Part shown: piece after piece, positions 36,247-46,853 of the stretch
How positions within the stretch are numbered: the stretch's first letter is position 1
Layout: every line of letters starts with the position of its first letter
Assembly (NCBI RefSeq): GCF_907165205.1
Contig: NC_058192.1
Coordinates: 4,278,001 to 4,342,000, forward strand
DNA length: 64,000 nucleotides
From: Coccinella septempunctata
Lineage: Eukaryota > Arthropoda > Insecta > Coleoptera > Coccinellidae
Direction of reading: 5' to 3'
Program-made: the position numbers and the translations under genes
Notes under the pieces: generated by a model
The model's input: only the letters and a program-made list of their open reading frames with translations
Databases searched by the model: none
Told to the model about the DNA's origin: nothing

Positions 36247-37796
36247 ATGTGTAAGTAAAAATTCTTACATGGTCATTTCATTCTATTTTATTGCTGTTTT
36301 AACACTTTCAACAAGTAAAAATTTGCAGTAAATTATTTTCATTTCCAATCATGTGGAAATTGTTTAAATTCAACATGATACAAACTCTCCTACAAGCTAC
36401 AACTTTAAAATTGATATTTTATTTATAGATCAGCGAGTTCTGAAAATTCCACCCGTCCACCCAGCAGGTTCCACGAGTATGGGATCTCCTGGTCTTCAAT
36501 GGGTCAACTCCTATAGAGGCCGACCTATTCCACCAAATGCCGTTTGTTGCGGCGTAGACAAAGATGGCAGTCAAGTTTACGTTGGTCTGGCAAATTTTGC
36601 AGGAGACGAATTACCTGCAAAGATAGTTCCTAGAAGGAGTGAAGCTTATGTGTGTCATAATGGTAGAGAAATACCAATCACAGATTATAAGGTAATGATT
36701 AGAAATTAGAAGAGTAAAATCAAATCAACCGCTAATTTAGAGAAATTATTTTTTCGATTTGTATATCAGTCGCTTAGATAGAATGGCAACAAACAGACCT
36801 AAACCTCTGAAGGAATCAGACAATGTTCACTCTCAACATCTCAACCAGCATATTTGAATTGGCTACAATAGATAGTCTCAGTGGCAAGAGAGGCCTACTG
36901 TCTTTGTCTTGGTCAACAGTAGCTATTGGTTAGTTCTCCAAAATAACTTCCTTAACGAAACATTTAAAGTTTGGCACCTACACGATTCCTTCAAATAATT
37001 TATGGATTTTATCGCCATTATAAATTCTATTACTTCCAGGTCCTCGTAGAGAAAAAATTGCATTGGATACACAATGTTGGGGGTCACATACCACCAGGTG
37101 CTGTTCCTGCTGGAAGAACGTTAAGTGGTGAACAACTCTACGTGGGAAGAAAGAAAGTTGCTGGTTCTGCAATGGCTGTAGGAAAGGTAATTTCAATTTC
37201 AAATTTATCCCATAGTGGCTTTGTAATTATTGATTGATGATTGACGAAGATTCTGTATGCAAATAATTTTACGAATTCCAAATTCGTATTCCAGAGTAAG
37301 AACATTTTGGTCTGAAACAACTTTCTTTATTCGATATAAAATTGCAGACCATATATACTGAACTATGTTGGTATGTATACTACTTGGTATAAGGTTGCAA
37401 TGCAGAATTCATTGAATCATTGAAAAAATGTCAATCTAAATATATATTTAGATATGATGATGTGTTTGTGAGATAATATAATATTATCATCTCACAAGCA
37501 CATTAGGAGTAAGATGAATAGGATACACAAGATGCAAGATCATTCTATTTGTTTCACCAACAAAATTCTGAATCAAACTGAAAAAAATTAAATAGTGGAT
37601 ACTTTTCAGTAGTTGCCTAGATTGAAATCTTGACTAGCTCTGTAATAATCATGTCCGTTTATGCAATTTACACTTTTTCAAACAAATAATTTACTTTACA
37701 CTTTTTCAGGTCCATCCTTCACATGGCTGCCTTTATGTCCCATTCGCTGGCCAAGAGATGTCATACAGAGATTATGAAATACTAGTTTACAAGTGA
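36247..37796 (+). CDS. DM9 (DUF3421) domain protein, gene A
   Basis: Model: 36247-36250, 36429-36691, 37040-37186 and 37710-37796, giving 166 residues with GT-AG introns. The first coding exon is just ATGT before GTAAGT; it is inferred because exon 2 begins with two bases of a split codon and gene B shows the same arrangement. The protein has two DM9 repeats: QWVNSYRGRPIPPNAVCCG, DKDGSQVYVGLANFAGDELP, IVPRRSEAYV in the first; HWIHNVGGHIPPGAVPAG, EQLYVGRKKVAGSA and MSYRDYEILVYK in the second. There is no signal peptide, so it is probably cytosolic. DM9 proteins in other animals bind mannose-type glycans and act in immune recognition; whether this one does is not shown. AATAAA lies at 37904-37909. 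Gene B follows in the same orientation. Confidence 0.85.
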
Positions 37797-37909
37797 CTTT
37801 TTCCACAATTGAAATATGTCTTTGGCTGGTGGCCATTTTACCTTCTTATATATTGTGAAATTCAATTTTTTATTGGAATAATTCAAACGAAACATCAAAG
37901 AACAATAAA

Positions 37910-38369
37910 AGGCTTGATTTGTTAATGAAAATTTTTCAAATCATACCCTTGCTATGCTCCCTAAGTTCATCTACCACTGATATTACTATTACTAAGATCT
38001 ACTAGACGAATACAATGAACATGTTGATGGTTCAGAGCTTATAACAATAATTACCTGATCCTTCACGTATTACATGGTCTGTGAGGGGCGCTAGTATCCT
38101 TGTATGGACGTTTTTGGTACTTTTAATTTGAATTCCAATAGCCACCTCCCATTCAAAATTGGATAAGAATATTTTGCGTATCAAAGCGAAACACTCAACG
38201 AATCTGAATGATATCTACAATTTTCATTGTTGATACTTGATAGGTAAATTGTATTCTGCCATTGTTCAATTCAGCTCATCAGATAACAGGAAATGCAGTT
38301 AAACCAGCATATGATTTATTTCAATGATATTTTATAGTCAGTCCCAGTAGGTACATAGTAAAAATAAAA
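37910..38369. other. Intergenic region between DM9 genes A and B
   Basis: No frame or repeat of note. The end should contain the promoter of gene B; a TATAGTCAGTC motif lies about 35 bp before its ATG. Confidence 0.4.
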
Positions 38370-39644
38370 ATGTGTAAGTACTACTTAGCCTTCTATTAGA
38401 TCTTTATTGCTGATTGCTGAATCAGTAGCTTCTACAACCTCCCATTTTTCATAAAATCATTTAGCGATTGGATTCATGAAGAGAAGCTTATCGAAGAGAA
38501 AACTATTCTGTCTGTCCGTATCGTATGAATCCATGGAATTATTCCCAATAAAGGGAAATAGTCAAGAAATATAACTTTTTTCCTTAAGATTCATCTTTGA
38601 ATAAAATCCACAAATATTGCAACACGGTGATTATGAACTGAGTATTCCAAAAACTTATCTCGGAAATTAACGATCAGACAATATTATCTCCTTACGCCAT
38701 AAAACAATAATTTTTGCAGCCCGAGGTGGTAGGTCTAAGACAACTGGATCCAAGAATGTGTATATTAAAGCTCCTACAGGACTCACTCCGGCATCACCGG
38801 GTTTATACTGGATAGATTCTGAAATAGGCCAAAATATTCCACAAAATGCTTTTACTGGCTTAGAGGCAGATGGTAGTGAAGTCTATCTTGGTCGAACAAA
38901 TATTGATGGCAATGAACTACTAGCAAGGATACCTAACAAAGAGGAAGCTTACGCATTTTACGAGGGTGAAGAAATACCAGTCACAAAGTATCAGGTTAAA
39001 AAACTATTGAACTGTGTACTTAAATACCTATATCCTTCATCTGGTGATTAAAATGGATGGAAATCATAAATTATTGAGTCTATAAAGTTTCACCATTGTG
39101 CTCTGTTCTTGCAGATTCTTGTGCAGAAACAACTTATGTGGATCCGAGTTGAAGAAGGTCGTATACCTCCAAATTCTGTTACAGTTGGCGCAGATCTATA
39201 CATCGGAAGAAAAAATGGTTTCTTGGGACAGGTGATAATAGAGATTTTTGAACATTTTTTGTAAATGAAAATTCATAGGATCAATAACGACTACGTACTT
39301 CTCACTTCACCAGGATTTTTCTTCTGAAAAATGTCCGACTAGTTATAACTTGTACATTACTTTGGTGATGGGGGATTTTTCACCCTGAGTTTCAAAGCAG
39401 TATCCTTGGCCTGTATGCCACTGGCACAGGGTGTTAGTCTTAAATAAAAACGATAGGACTATTCGAATGTCAATAATTCTTAATTGTATTATGTAATTCT
39501 ATAGGTACATCACAGTTGAGGTTGTCGTTTAAATGATCTAATTTCTAACTCATATCTTTTTAGGTCTCCAGTGGTGAACTTCGCGTCACTATTTCTGGTG
39601 AGCAGAGGAGTTTTAAAAACTATGAAATATTAGTTTACCAGTGA
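38370..39644 (+). CDS. DM9 (DUF3421) domain protein, gene B
   Basis: Model: 38370-38373, 38720-38994, 39115-39231 and 39564-39644, giving 158 residues. As in gene A the first coding exon is ATGT followed by GTAAGT, and exon 2 starts with the remaining two bases of codon 2 (MSRGGRSKTTGS). Repeat 1 has LYWIDSEIGQNIPQNAFTG, DGSEVYLGRTNIDGNELLA and EEIPVTKYQ; repeat 2 has MWIRVEEGRIPPNSVTVG, DLYIGRKNGFLG and FKNYEILVYQ. Exon phases match gene A exactly, so the pair arose by tandem duplication. No signal peptide. AATAAA at 39767-39772. An N-terminal basic stretch distinguishes it from A. Confidence 0.85.
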
Positions 39645-39774
39645 TTTATGATAAGAATTGTACTAATTATGGATTCACTGCCTCCATGATAAGTTGATAT
39701 TGTCCATAGTTAGAAAGTTAGATGAATGTCAAAATGAAATGATAATTTTTAATGAATCTTATGAACAATAAATA

Positions 39775-40140
39775 TTCATAAGTATTTCAGTGATTCAGTT
39801 TTCTTGAATTAATTCATACGTTTTTGAACCCCAACAGAATTAAGTTTAAGAAACTGGTGAGAAGACAAAAATCAATTTGAAATAATAAGAGTAACACAAC
39901 ATGCTCACCAAATCAAAAGCAATAGAACCAAATATTACTGCATTTCACACGGAGCAGCTACCATCAAACTATGAAACTCATTGCATTTCACTTCCTAGAG
40001 CGATAACAATAAGGAACAACTCACTGTGGAGAAAAATGGCTTTTTCCTAGTCAAATAAATCTTAATCAAATAAATCGTTGGCAACCTATCTGATTATTCA
40101 TCAAGAATTAATGATAATTTCATTTTTTCACAATAATCCC
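39775..40140. other. Intergenic region between genes B and C
   Basis: AT-rich, no frame or repeat of note. It leads into the TATA box of gene C. Confidence 0.45.
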
Positions 40141-40146
40141 TCGATG

Positions 40147-40155
40147 TATATAAAA
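40147..40155 (+). promoter_or_regulatory. TATA box of gene C
   Basis: TATATAAAA lies 65 bp before the ATG at 40212, with an ATTCAAG initiator-like site about 30 bp downstream (40181). Gene D has a comparable TATATATA motif at the same relative place. Confidence 0.65.
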
Positions 40156-40211
40156 TCGACGCTGGGGTTATCCACAAATCATTCAAGTTTCATTTTGAGC
40201 AAGACAACAAT

Positions 40212-41518
40212 ATGGCTGGTAAGAAATCTCACTATTAAAATATATATTTCACTATAAAAGAAAATATTTCGGAAAATTTTGATACAGAACATTTATAAGA
40301 TGCCAGAAAGTATTAAGTTCTGTAAATTAGCGATGAAGATCAATTCTTTTCATAAATTCTGAGCGATTCAATTTCCCAGTCATTTATTCTTGTTCTGATA
40401 CTTTCGCAATGGAGTATTTTCCGTACAGAGTAGTAGGTTTTTACTTTTTCTTTATATTTGAAGAGTGTCGTCCAATTCCTGGTGAATACACCTGGCAAAA
40501 TTGTGAGGATTTTCAACTACCACAGAATTCTGTCTGGTACGGAAGAGACGATGATGGCAGCGATATTTTCTGTGGGAAGGCATGGTGCGATGGTGAAGAA
40601 GTACCAGCAAAAGTGATCCCGAATAGAAGAGAGTGCAAAGTTATCGACAACGGTTGCGAAAGAGTAGTACCTAACTGTAGAAAGGTAACTGAATGTTGAA
40701 TTTCTCCAAAGGATTTCTTCACTTTCTTCAATTCCTCAGGTACTGATATGCAGAAGAGATGAAGGTGATAACTGTCACAGAAGGAGGGATCATTGTCATA
40801 GGCGTAGGTCCTGTCACTGCCACGATGATTCGTCCAGTAGTGAATCTGACCAGGAAGAAAGCACTACCACTGAAAAATCGACATGTTGTAACAACGAGAG
40901 TAAAGTTCTGGAGAAGAATGTGAAGAGCTGTAGCTCATCCACCACCACTATTGTGAAGAAAGGCTCTAAGGTAATTTTTCCACTTCGGAATTTGTCCTTG
41001 TAATGATCAAATTTTTCGAATCTGCTCAAACTTTTTTTTCTTCATAGAATCATCACAAGAAGGGGGGCAACGAATGCTGGTATGAAACACGCACAAGAAT
41101 GGTGCCCAAAGTGACAGTCCAACCTCGCGTTCGATACTTTCCAAAAGTGATAAATGAGCGCACTGTTCGATACGTCCAGGAGCGTTACACTGTCAAAGTA
41201 TGTGGAGGGAGATGCTGCGATTCTTGTGAATCACGCGAATCTTCCGAAACCTGCCGCCCCTGCGAACCATGCAACCCTTGCGAACCATGCGAACCTTGCA
41301 ACCCTTGCGAACCTTGCAACCCTTGCGAACCATGCGAACCATGCGAACCGTGCAGACCATGTGAGCCTTGTGAACCATGTCAGCCTTGCGAACCATGTGA
41401 CCCTTGCAGTTCTAACAGGAAAAACAAGACTGTTTTGATATCTGAACATTCAGAGGAGAAGAAGCAGTCTCATAGATGCAGGAGTAAATCCCCATCGCGT
41501 AAAGTAAAGTGGTTCTGA
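40212..41518 (+). CDS. Gene C: one DM9 repeat fused to His/Ser/Cys-rich and Cys-X-Pro tail
   Basis: Model: 40212-40218, 40464-40684, 40740-40970 and 41048-41518, giving 309 residues. The first coding exon has 7 nt (ATGGCTG). Exon 2 is a DM9 repeat: EYTWQNCEDFQLPQNSVWYG, RDDDGSDIFCGKAWCDGEEV, PAKVIPNRREC. It has extra cysteines compared with A and B. Exon 3 is rich in Cys, His, Arg then Ser/Glu/Thr (CHRRRDHCHRRRSCHCHDD, SSSSESDQEESTTT). Exon 4 has a repetitive motif (TRMVPKVTVQPRVRY, FPKVINERTVRYVQERYTV), then 17 Cys-X-Pro tripeptides and a short basic end. There is no signal peptide. Cys-X-Pro repeats recall insect sperm-tail proteins such as the Mst87F type (Cys-Gly-Pro), but the fusion with DM9 is unfamiliar to me. 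Role unknown; metal or disulfide binding is inference. Confidence 0.82.
41252..41407 (+). repeat. Minisatellite-like coding repeat: 17 Cys-X-Pro tripeptides
   Basis: A 9-bp unit of the type TGCGAACCA/T. X is mostly Glu, otherwise Asn, Arg, Gln or Asp. Synonymous differences between units (TGC/TGT, CCA/CCT/CCC) show it is not a very recent expansion. It stays in frame with gene C. Antisense and shifted frames over it are also open but are artefacts of the repeat. Confidence 0.9.
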
Positions 41519-42037
41519 GGAAATTGATGCCATTGATTCAACAAGATGACGACCAGGCTGTTTATAGGAACGTTTCTTATGGCTTTTATGCGCTTTTTAA
41601 TCTGTTTATTCAACTTTGTTATATTTTGTAATATATTATTGCTTCAAAAATATTTGAGGCCTTCTTAATTTAATTGAAATATTAAGGCAGTATCTATATA
41701 TAATAATAACATATTATTCTTATTTTCTGATGTCATGTTTAAAGAACAATAAATATAATAACTCAATACAGACTGATTATTTTATATTACTCCGTAATAC
41801 AAGATGTACATATAGGTCAGATTCAATCAGAAAACAATGATATTTCTGAGATGTTGGATGATGATCGATAATTTTTGTGTTTGAGACTTTTTTCAGTTGG
41901 AAATTCGAAAATGAACGTTCGTCCACGTTCATACCTAGCAACTTGACAGAAAAGAAAGAAAAAGATCCAAAACAAGAAAAAAGCCCAAAAAGGACTACTA
42001 TGGAGGGATAGCCCGAGGCCAGAGTGAGTCTTCCGCT
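41519..42037. other. 3' flank of gene C, no further gene
   Basis: AATAAA occurs at about 41749 and several ATATTATT runs precede it; nothing else is recognised. Confidence 0.45.
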
Positions 42038-42800
42038 CGTACAAATATTTCAACAGTAGAATCTTGGGGTCAAACGAAACACTTTTTTCTCATACCATTT
42101 TTTCCCAATTGGCTGGGTTTTAAAGATACAGGCAGTTGAAAAACCATAAAAAAGTGTTATTTTTATAGTTTATCTCACAAAGGGTTTTATCGAATGAAAT
42201 GAATTTCGGAATACAGTTTTTCATTTATTTCATTAATCTTTTTCGGTCACAAGATATCACCCAGTCTTCCAGTTTTCTCATTATGATCATTACGTTTACG
42301 TAAGTGAGTTTTAAAGCAGATGAAAATCTGCGAAACGTCGCCAAATATATTTTGAAAGTTCTAAAGTATTTGTTCTTATTCCCACAAAGAATACCCCCTA
42401 TTACGTTTACGTACCATAAAAATACCAAAAATTCAAAGAACCCCAACTCTTGAAACCAAGTTGGACGCTATCTAATGAATATTTGAACGTTGTGTATAAT
42501 AAAAGTATACTTTATATTTTCTCGTATAATGAGCCGTTTTCGAGTAATTTGATGTTCAAAAATGAAAAATATCTGGTACTTTGGCTGAATGCAACTCTGT
42601 TTGAAAGAGCCATAGATGTGGAGTGGCATAGATTCAGCTCGTTATTCTTAAGGGAATTTTGTTCCTCAACGGGTGGCATAGCTCATTATAAAATCTTAAA
42701 ATGGCTATTATATCTTTTTATCAGGGCCGAACCGAAAAAATGGTATAGAAAAAAAGCGTTTCTTTTGACCTCAAGAATCTACTGTTGAAATATTTGTACG
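42038..42800. mobile_element. TIR element (family 2), 763-bp copy with nested insertion
   Basis: Ends CGTACAAATATTTCAACAGT and its reverse complement (42781-42800 region) form TIRs of about 45 bp with two or three mismatches. A 14-bp direct repeat, ATTACGTTTACGTA, at 42289-42302 and 42400-42413 surrounds a segment that the copy at 19786-20281 lacks, suggesting a small secondary insertion. The element lies between the convergent genes C and D. The frame 42450-42788 is not recognised. Confidence 0.85.
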
Positions 42801-43273
42801 ATTCATAGACTCTCCCTGAATAAATATGTCAATTTTCGAACATTGCAACACTACACATATGTAGTGTGCGTCAAATTGTCAAGTATATTGTCAGCTGTCA
42901 TTATATTGCATTCCTCATTTTGAATTATTGCGGAATGGATTTCTATAATTCGTGTTTTAATTGCAGTGGATTCTGTATTTTGTCCAGCTCTGATTACAAG
43001 TCGAACAACAGGGTCAAAATCACATGTTTCATAGATATGTAAGAATCAAAAAACCCCTTCTGGTAGGGAGAAACTACTCTGATAGACCCACCACCTCTGA
43101 TCTAACTTCAACATTATCCACATTATCTAATAAGAGTCCTTCGACTTGCTATGTTAACATTGAAAGAAAAGAGTATGCTCGAAAACTTTTATTCAAAATA
43201 TCATATTATTCGGAATTTCCATTTAACAGCTTTCCTGTATAGAATCCGGTCGGCATTCCATTCGTCCAGTTAT
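42801..43273. other. 3' flank of gene D, no further gene
   Basis: Short frames 43024-43242 and 43151-43354 run against gene D and are not supported. Confidence 0.45.
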
Positions 43274-44441
43274 TCACCAGCACTTGGCCTTGGGTTGGGG
43301 CGAGGGTGGATCGCATTTGGTCGGACGAACGCATCTAGCCTCTCCCTTCTTTGAACGATCGCAAACTACAGCCTCCTTGCATTTCGATTCCTGCCGACAT
43401 GGCAGTATTTCCTCGCACGGATCGCACGGCTCGCAGGGTCCGCAAGGTTCGCAGCTGTCATCGCAGCAGACCTTGGTAACGTACGTTTCCGGCTCGTAAC
43501 GCACAGTACGCTCCATTGTGACCTTTGGTACGTACCGAACCCTTGGTTCAACAGTTACTTTTGGCACCATACGGGTGCGTCTTTCATCCCAGCATTGGGC
43601 GTGATGGTGGTCCCTCCTCTTCTTCTTATGTGCCTTGAAAAGATATTATTTCATCTTTAACAGATTCTAGATACAATGAGGAAGAAATAGATGTTGTGCA
43701 GTTACTGAATCTTTGTTCAAAGTTTGATTTACCTTCTTGGCTTTCTTCACGATAGTGGTGGTTTCAGTACTTCGGCACTTTATGCTCCTTATCAGCAACC
43801 TACTCTCATTTCTACTCGAAGTGGTTGTAGTGGTAGTACTCTCCTCTTCTCTTTCACTCTCGCTAGAACTGTCATCCCTATGATGACAATGACGTCTATG
43901 ACAATGGTCCCGTCTACGACTGCAATGATTTTCGTTGGATCCGCGACAAACTAGCACCTACAAGCAGATTGCATCAGAATGTATCGAAAATGAGCAACTT
44001 AGGGGGAAAATAGCGAAGAATATGAATCACGAGAAGGAAATTAGAAAACTGTTGAGAACAAAGAAAACTAAGAACACAAATCTAACTTAATGGGAACATT
44101 GCTCCTCCTTCTGGGAGTTCTGGGAGATGCCATTTCTAAACTCCCCTACCTTTTTGCATCTCGGTACTACTCTCTCACGTCCATCATCGATTACTCTGCA
44201 TTCCTTCCTTTGAGGGATTATTTTGGCCGGCAGTTCTTGCCCATCGCACCAAGCCTTGCCACAAAATATATCACTACCATCATCGTCTGTGCCAAACCAT
44301 ACGGAATTTTCCGGCAACTGGAAATCATCACAATCCTGCCAGGAAAAGTCGTGTTGCTGAGATGAACAAGCTGAAAAAGAATTTTGTCAGGATGAAATAA
44401 TTTTCTATTCGTATTTCTTCAAATTCTACTCTACCTGCCAT
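43274..44441 (-). CDS. Gene D: one DM9 repeat fused to His/Ser-rich and Cys-rich tail
   Basis: Model on the minus strand: 44441-44435, 44370-44150, 43957-43733 and 43633-43274, giving 270 residues. The 7-nt first exon (ATGGCAG) and the 221-bp second exon have exactly the sizes found in gene C. Exon 2 reads FSWQDCDDFQLPENSVWFG, DDDGSDIFCGKAWCDGQELP, IIPQRKEC. Exon 3 is HCHRRHCHHRDD, then SSSESEREEESTTTTTTSS. Exon 4 opens with a His/Lys-rich stretch (AHKKKRRDHHH), continues with MVPKVTVEPRVRYVPKVT and ends in a shorter cysteine tail (CEPCGPCEPCDPCEE) followed by Cys/Lys-rich sequence. It is the paralogue of gene C in opposite orientation. No signal peptide. Role unknown. Confidence 0.82.
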
Positions 44442-44490
44442 AGTTGAGAGCCTCCTAAACTGATCAACTGGTATTAATCGTTTGCATATT

Positions 44491-44500
44491 GTATATATAC
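44491..44500 (-). promoter_or_regulatory. TATA box of gene D
   Basis: GTATATATAC, palindromic, 50 bp upstream of the ATG at 44441 on the minus strand, comparable to gene C. Confidence 0.55.
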
Positions 44501-44501
44501 T

Positions 44502-46019
44502 CACGTAGGAATCAAGGAAATGTGAAGATAAGGAATTGAGTAATCATTTGATGAGCCATCTTCATTAGGACATCGAAGGATAGTGCAATATATTCCTGTT
44601 CATTAATTATTCTGAACTTCCTAGATTTGGTAACTGTTTGTCATTTCGTCCCATGAAGTTTAGTCATTTGAGATACTGATTAATTTGAATTTTCGTTCGA
44701 AATTTTTAATAATGAGCTTTTATCATCGTTAGGGTTTCATTCAGAATGTTCAGAGTTTTTAAATCTATGGATCACAAAAAATGAAAAATCCAAGAAACCC
44801 TGAAATAAATGGTATTATGCTTAAAGCACAAGATAGAGGAGAATATATGCAACAACGCAAAATCACAAATTCAGTTCACAATTCAGCTGAGTCAGTTTTT
44901 TATAAAGTGTGTTACGACTGTTACGAAGAATAAAACAAATCAAACTAGAAATTGAAATTGATCTTCAGTAGAATCACTTGTTTAACCCTCATAAATGTAA
45001 GTTTTTGTTCATTCTTAGATTTTTTGAATGGATAAGGAGAATCATTTTCATATTATACTTATAATATTTTTTCTTTCTTTGTATCTGGAGAGAGGAAATT
45101 TTGAGGATATCATCTGATCAACTAATTTCCTCTTTTACATATTCAGGATTTCATATTTGCGATTGAACAAAAGCCATTTCGCATATCGGATGATTTACCA
45201 CACGCTTAATAAAGTGACGTGCCATTCTGATAAATAGATAACCGAAATCGGTTTGTTCCGTCACAAATTGTGCGCATTAATCAAGAGAAACGAACATTAA
45301 ATAAAAGCTTTGAGGTAATTTATTATTGTTATATCATGAATACGATCAAGCATCGTATTATTCAACCAAATATTCCGAATTGGAATCTGACTATCGAAAC
45401 AGATTTGTCGTATTCGACGGTCCGAGTGGTCATTGTAGGAAAATGGTCACTAATGAGCTTATGGCTCCAAATATTAAAGCATATTATTTGGAGAATGATC
45501 CCGCGTGATAACTCTGCATTTAATCCTTAATCGTTTGTGGGAATCGGGATACCGTGTAATGATATAAAAACGGTTCCATAATTATATCAAATGCAATCTG
45601 AATCTACGCTGGATATGCAGATACAATCGATCATTTCCCATCAACAGTTACACGCTTTTCGCTTTATAGATCTGTCCTCGACGGTTTAATTTTCGATTTA
45701 GACGATTTCTAGAAACATTAATTTGTGTCGATTGGAATGCATTGGGATCTAGAATATTACCGAGTGGACAAATATTAGAAATGTAGACGGCATCAGTAGG
45801 AACTGATTGCACAAAAGGGAAATCCCAACGATAATTGATAGGTACCCATTGAGGAAATTGGGGCAGATACGCATGCACCAATTCGGAAAAATTAAGCTTA
45901 AATATTGATGTAGAGGTGGGACCACTCATTCAAGTACCTACATTTATTCCTGATGGCATCAGGTATGCAAATGTGAGTCAAAAATGACGAATTAATTAAG
46001 TTTTTTCCTGCATTTTCAG
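44502..46019. other. No firm gene; two unassigned frames
   Basis: A plus-strand frame (45326-45508, ending MAPNIKAYYLENDP) and a minus-strand frame (45648-45929, starting MSGPTSTSIFKLNF and containing QWVPINYRWDFPF and SVPTDAVYIS) look somewhat protein-like. The latter faintly recalls a DM9 repeat (Trp start, VP-x-DAV), but too little matches for a call. The DM9 exon expected upstream of gene E was not found here. Confidence 0.35.
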
Positions 46020-46486
46020 TAAACAAGATAGAGACTCGTATCATCGACATAGATGATGATTGCGATTGCAGTGAAAGAGGAAGAGACCATAAGCATCGCC
46101 ATCACCATCCAGGACACCATGACCATAATAAACATCATCATGACCATCACAACCATCATGGTCGGCATCATCATGAAGACGACGACAATAAAACAGCTTG
46201 CATAAAAAGTATCACGGTTTATAGTGTAGAGGAAAGGAGGATGAAGGTAAAAAATTACGACTGAATGTCAGCAAAAATATTCGAATGGGTATGAGCAATC
46301 TCTTCCATCAATTCCCTCAATACTACAAAAACATTTTCTACCAAACTTTTCTTGGCATTTTCATTTCCACAATTTCTTACACCATACATATTTCATCGGT
46401 CCCTATTATTAACTCATTTGTTTTTTCAGACAAGAAAAGTGAAAGAGGTGAAGTATGATAATCCATGGTGTTTTCGAAAATTTTAA
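46020..46486 (+). CDS. Gene E (partial): His-rich exon and terminal exon, paralogue of C/D tails
   Basis: Two exons, 46020-46246 and 46430-46486, with TTTTCAG acceptors and an AAG/GTAAAA donor between them. The first reads IETRIIDIDDDCDCSERGRD, then a run of His with Asp/Asn (HKHRHHHPGHHDHNKHHHD, HHNHHGRHHHEDDD). The second reads TRKVKEVKYDNPWCFRKF and stops. Position, phase and composition match exons 3 and 4 of genes C and D (His-rich, then a short Lys-rich segment with a Cys-Trp pair), but the Cys-X-Pro tail is absent. The first exon starts with two bases of a split codon, so an upstream exon is required; I could not find it. It may be a decayed gene or one with a distant start. Confidence 0.55.
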
Positions 46487-46853
46487 TGTAGGTAAATAAT
46501 TCAGCATATCTACCAATTGCAGTTCAATACAAACATTCTGTCAGTTCTCCAAAATCAGTTCAATAAAGTTGAATGTTCATTTTCCTTTCTTTTCATTCCA
46601 AAAACATACAATATTCTGTAGATTTATGTGATCCCTAGGAAGTTATGTGGTACATTGGTGGAGTTTTTTCCATATTACAACCTCTGTTGATTCACGTGCT
46701 TCTCGTACAAAAAGTCTCTCAACTCACACACAAAACTACAATACAGATTTACTAGGAGCCTATCAAATCTGCCTATAAATAAACTCATTACAACAGTGGT
46801 GAAAATCTCACACGCCAATAATTGTTAAACGAACAATACTATATTATTGTTTT

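Noticed and set aside
41193..41449. Open minus-strand frames over the Cys-X-Pro repeat
   Set aside because: They arise from the 9-bp repeat, which is open in several frames; gene C has splice and paralogue support.
45648..45929. Minus-strand frame as another DM9 gene
   Set aside because: Only a Trp start and a VP-x-DAV-like piece fit; the glycine-rich and YVGR-type core of DM9 is missing.
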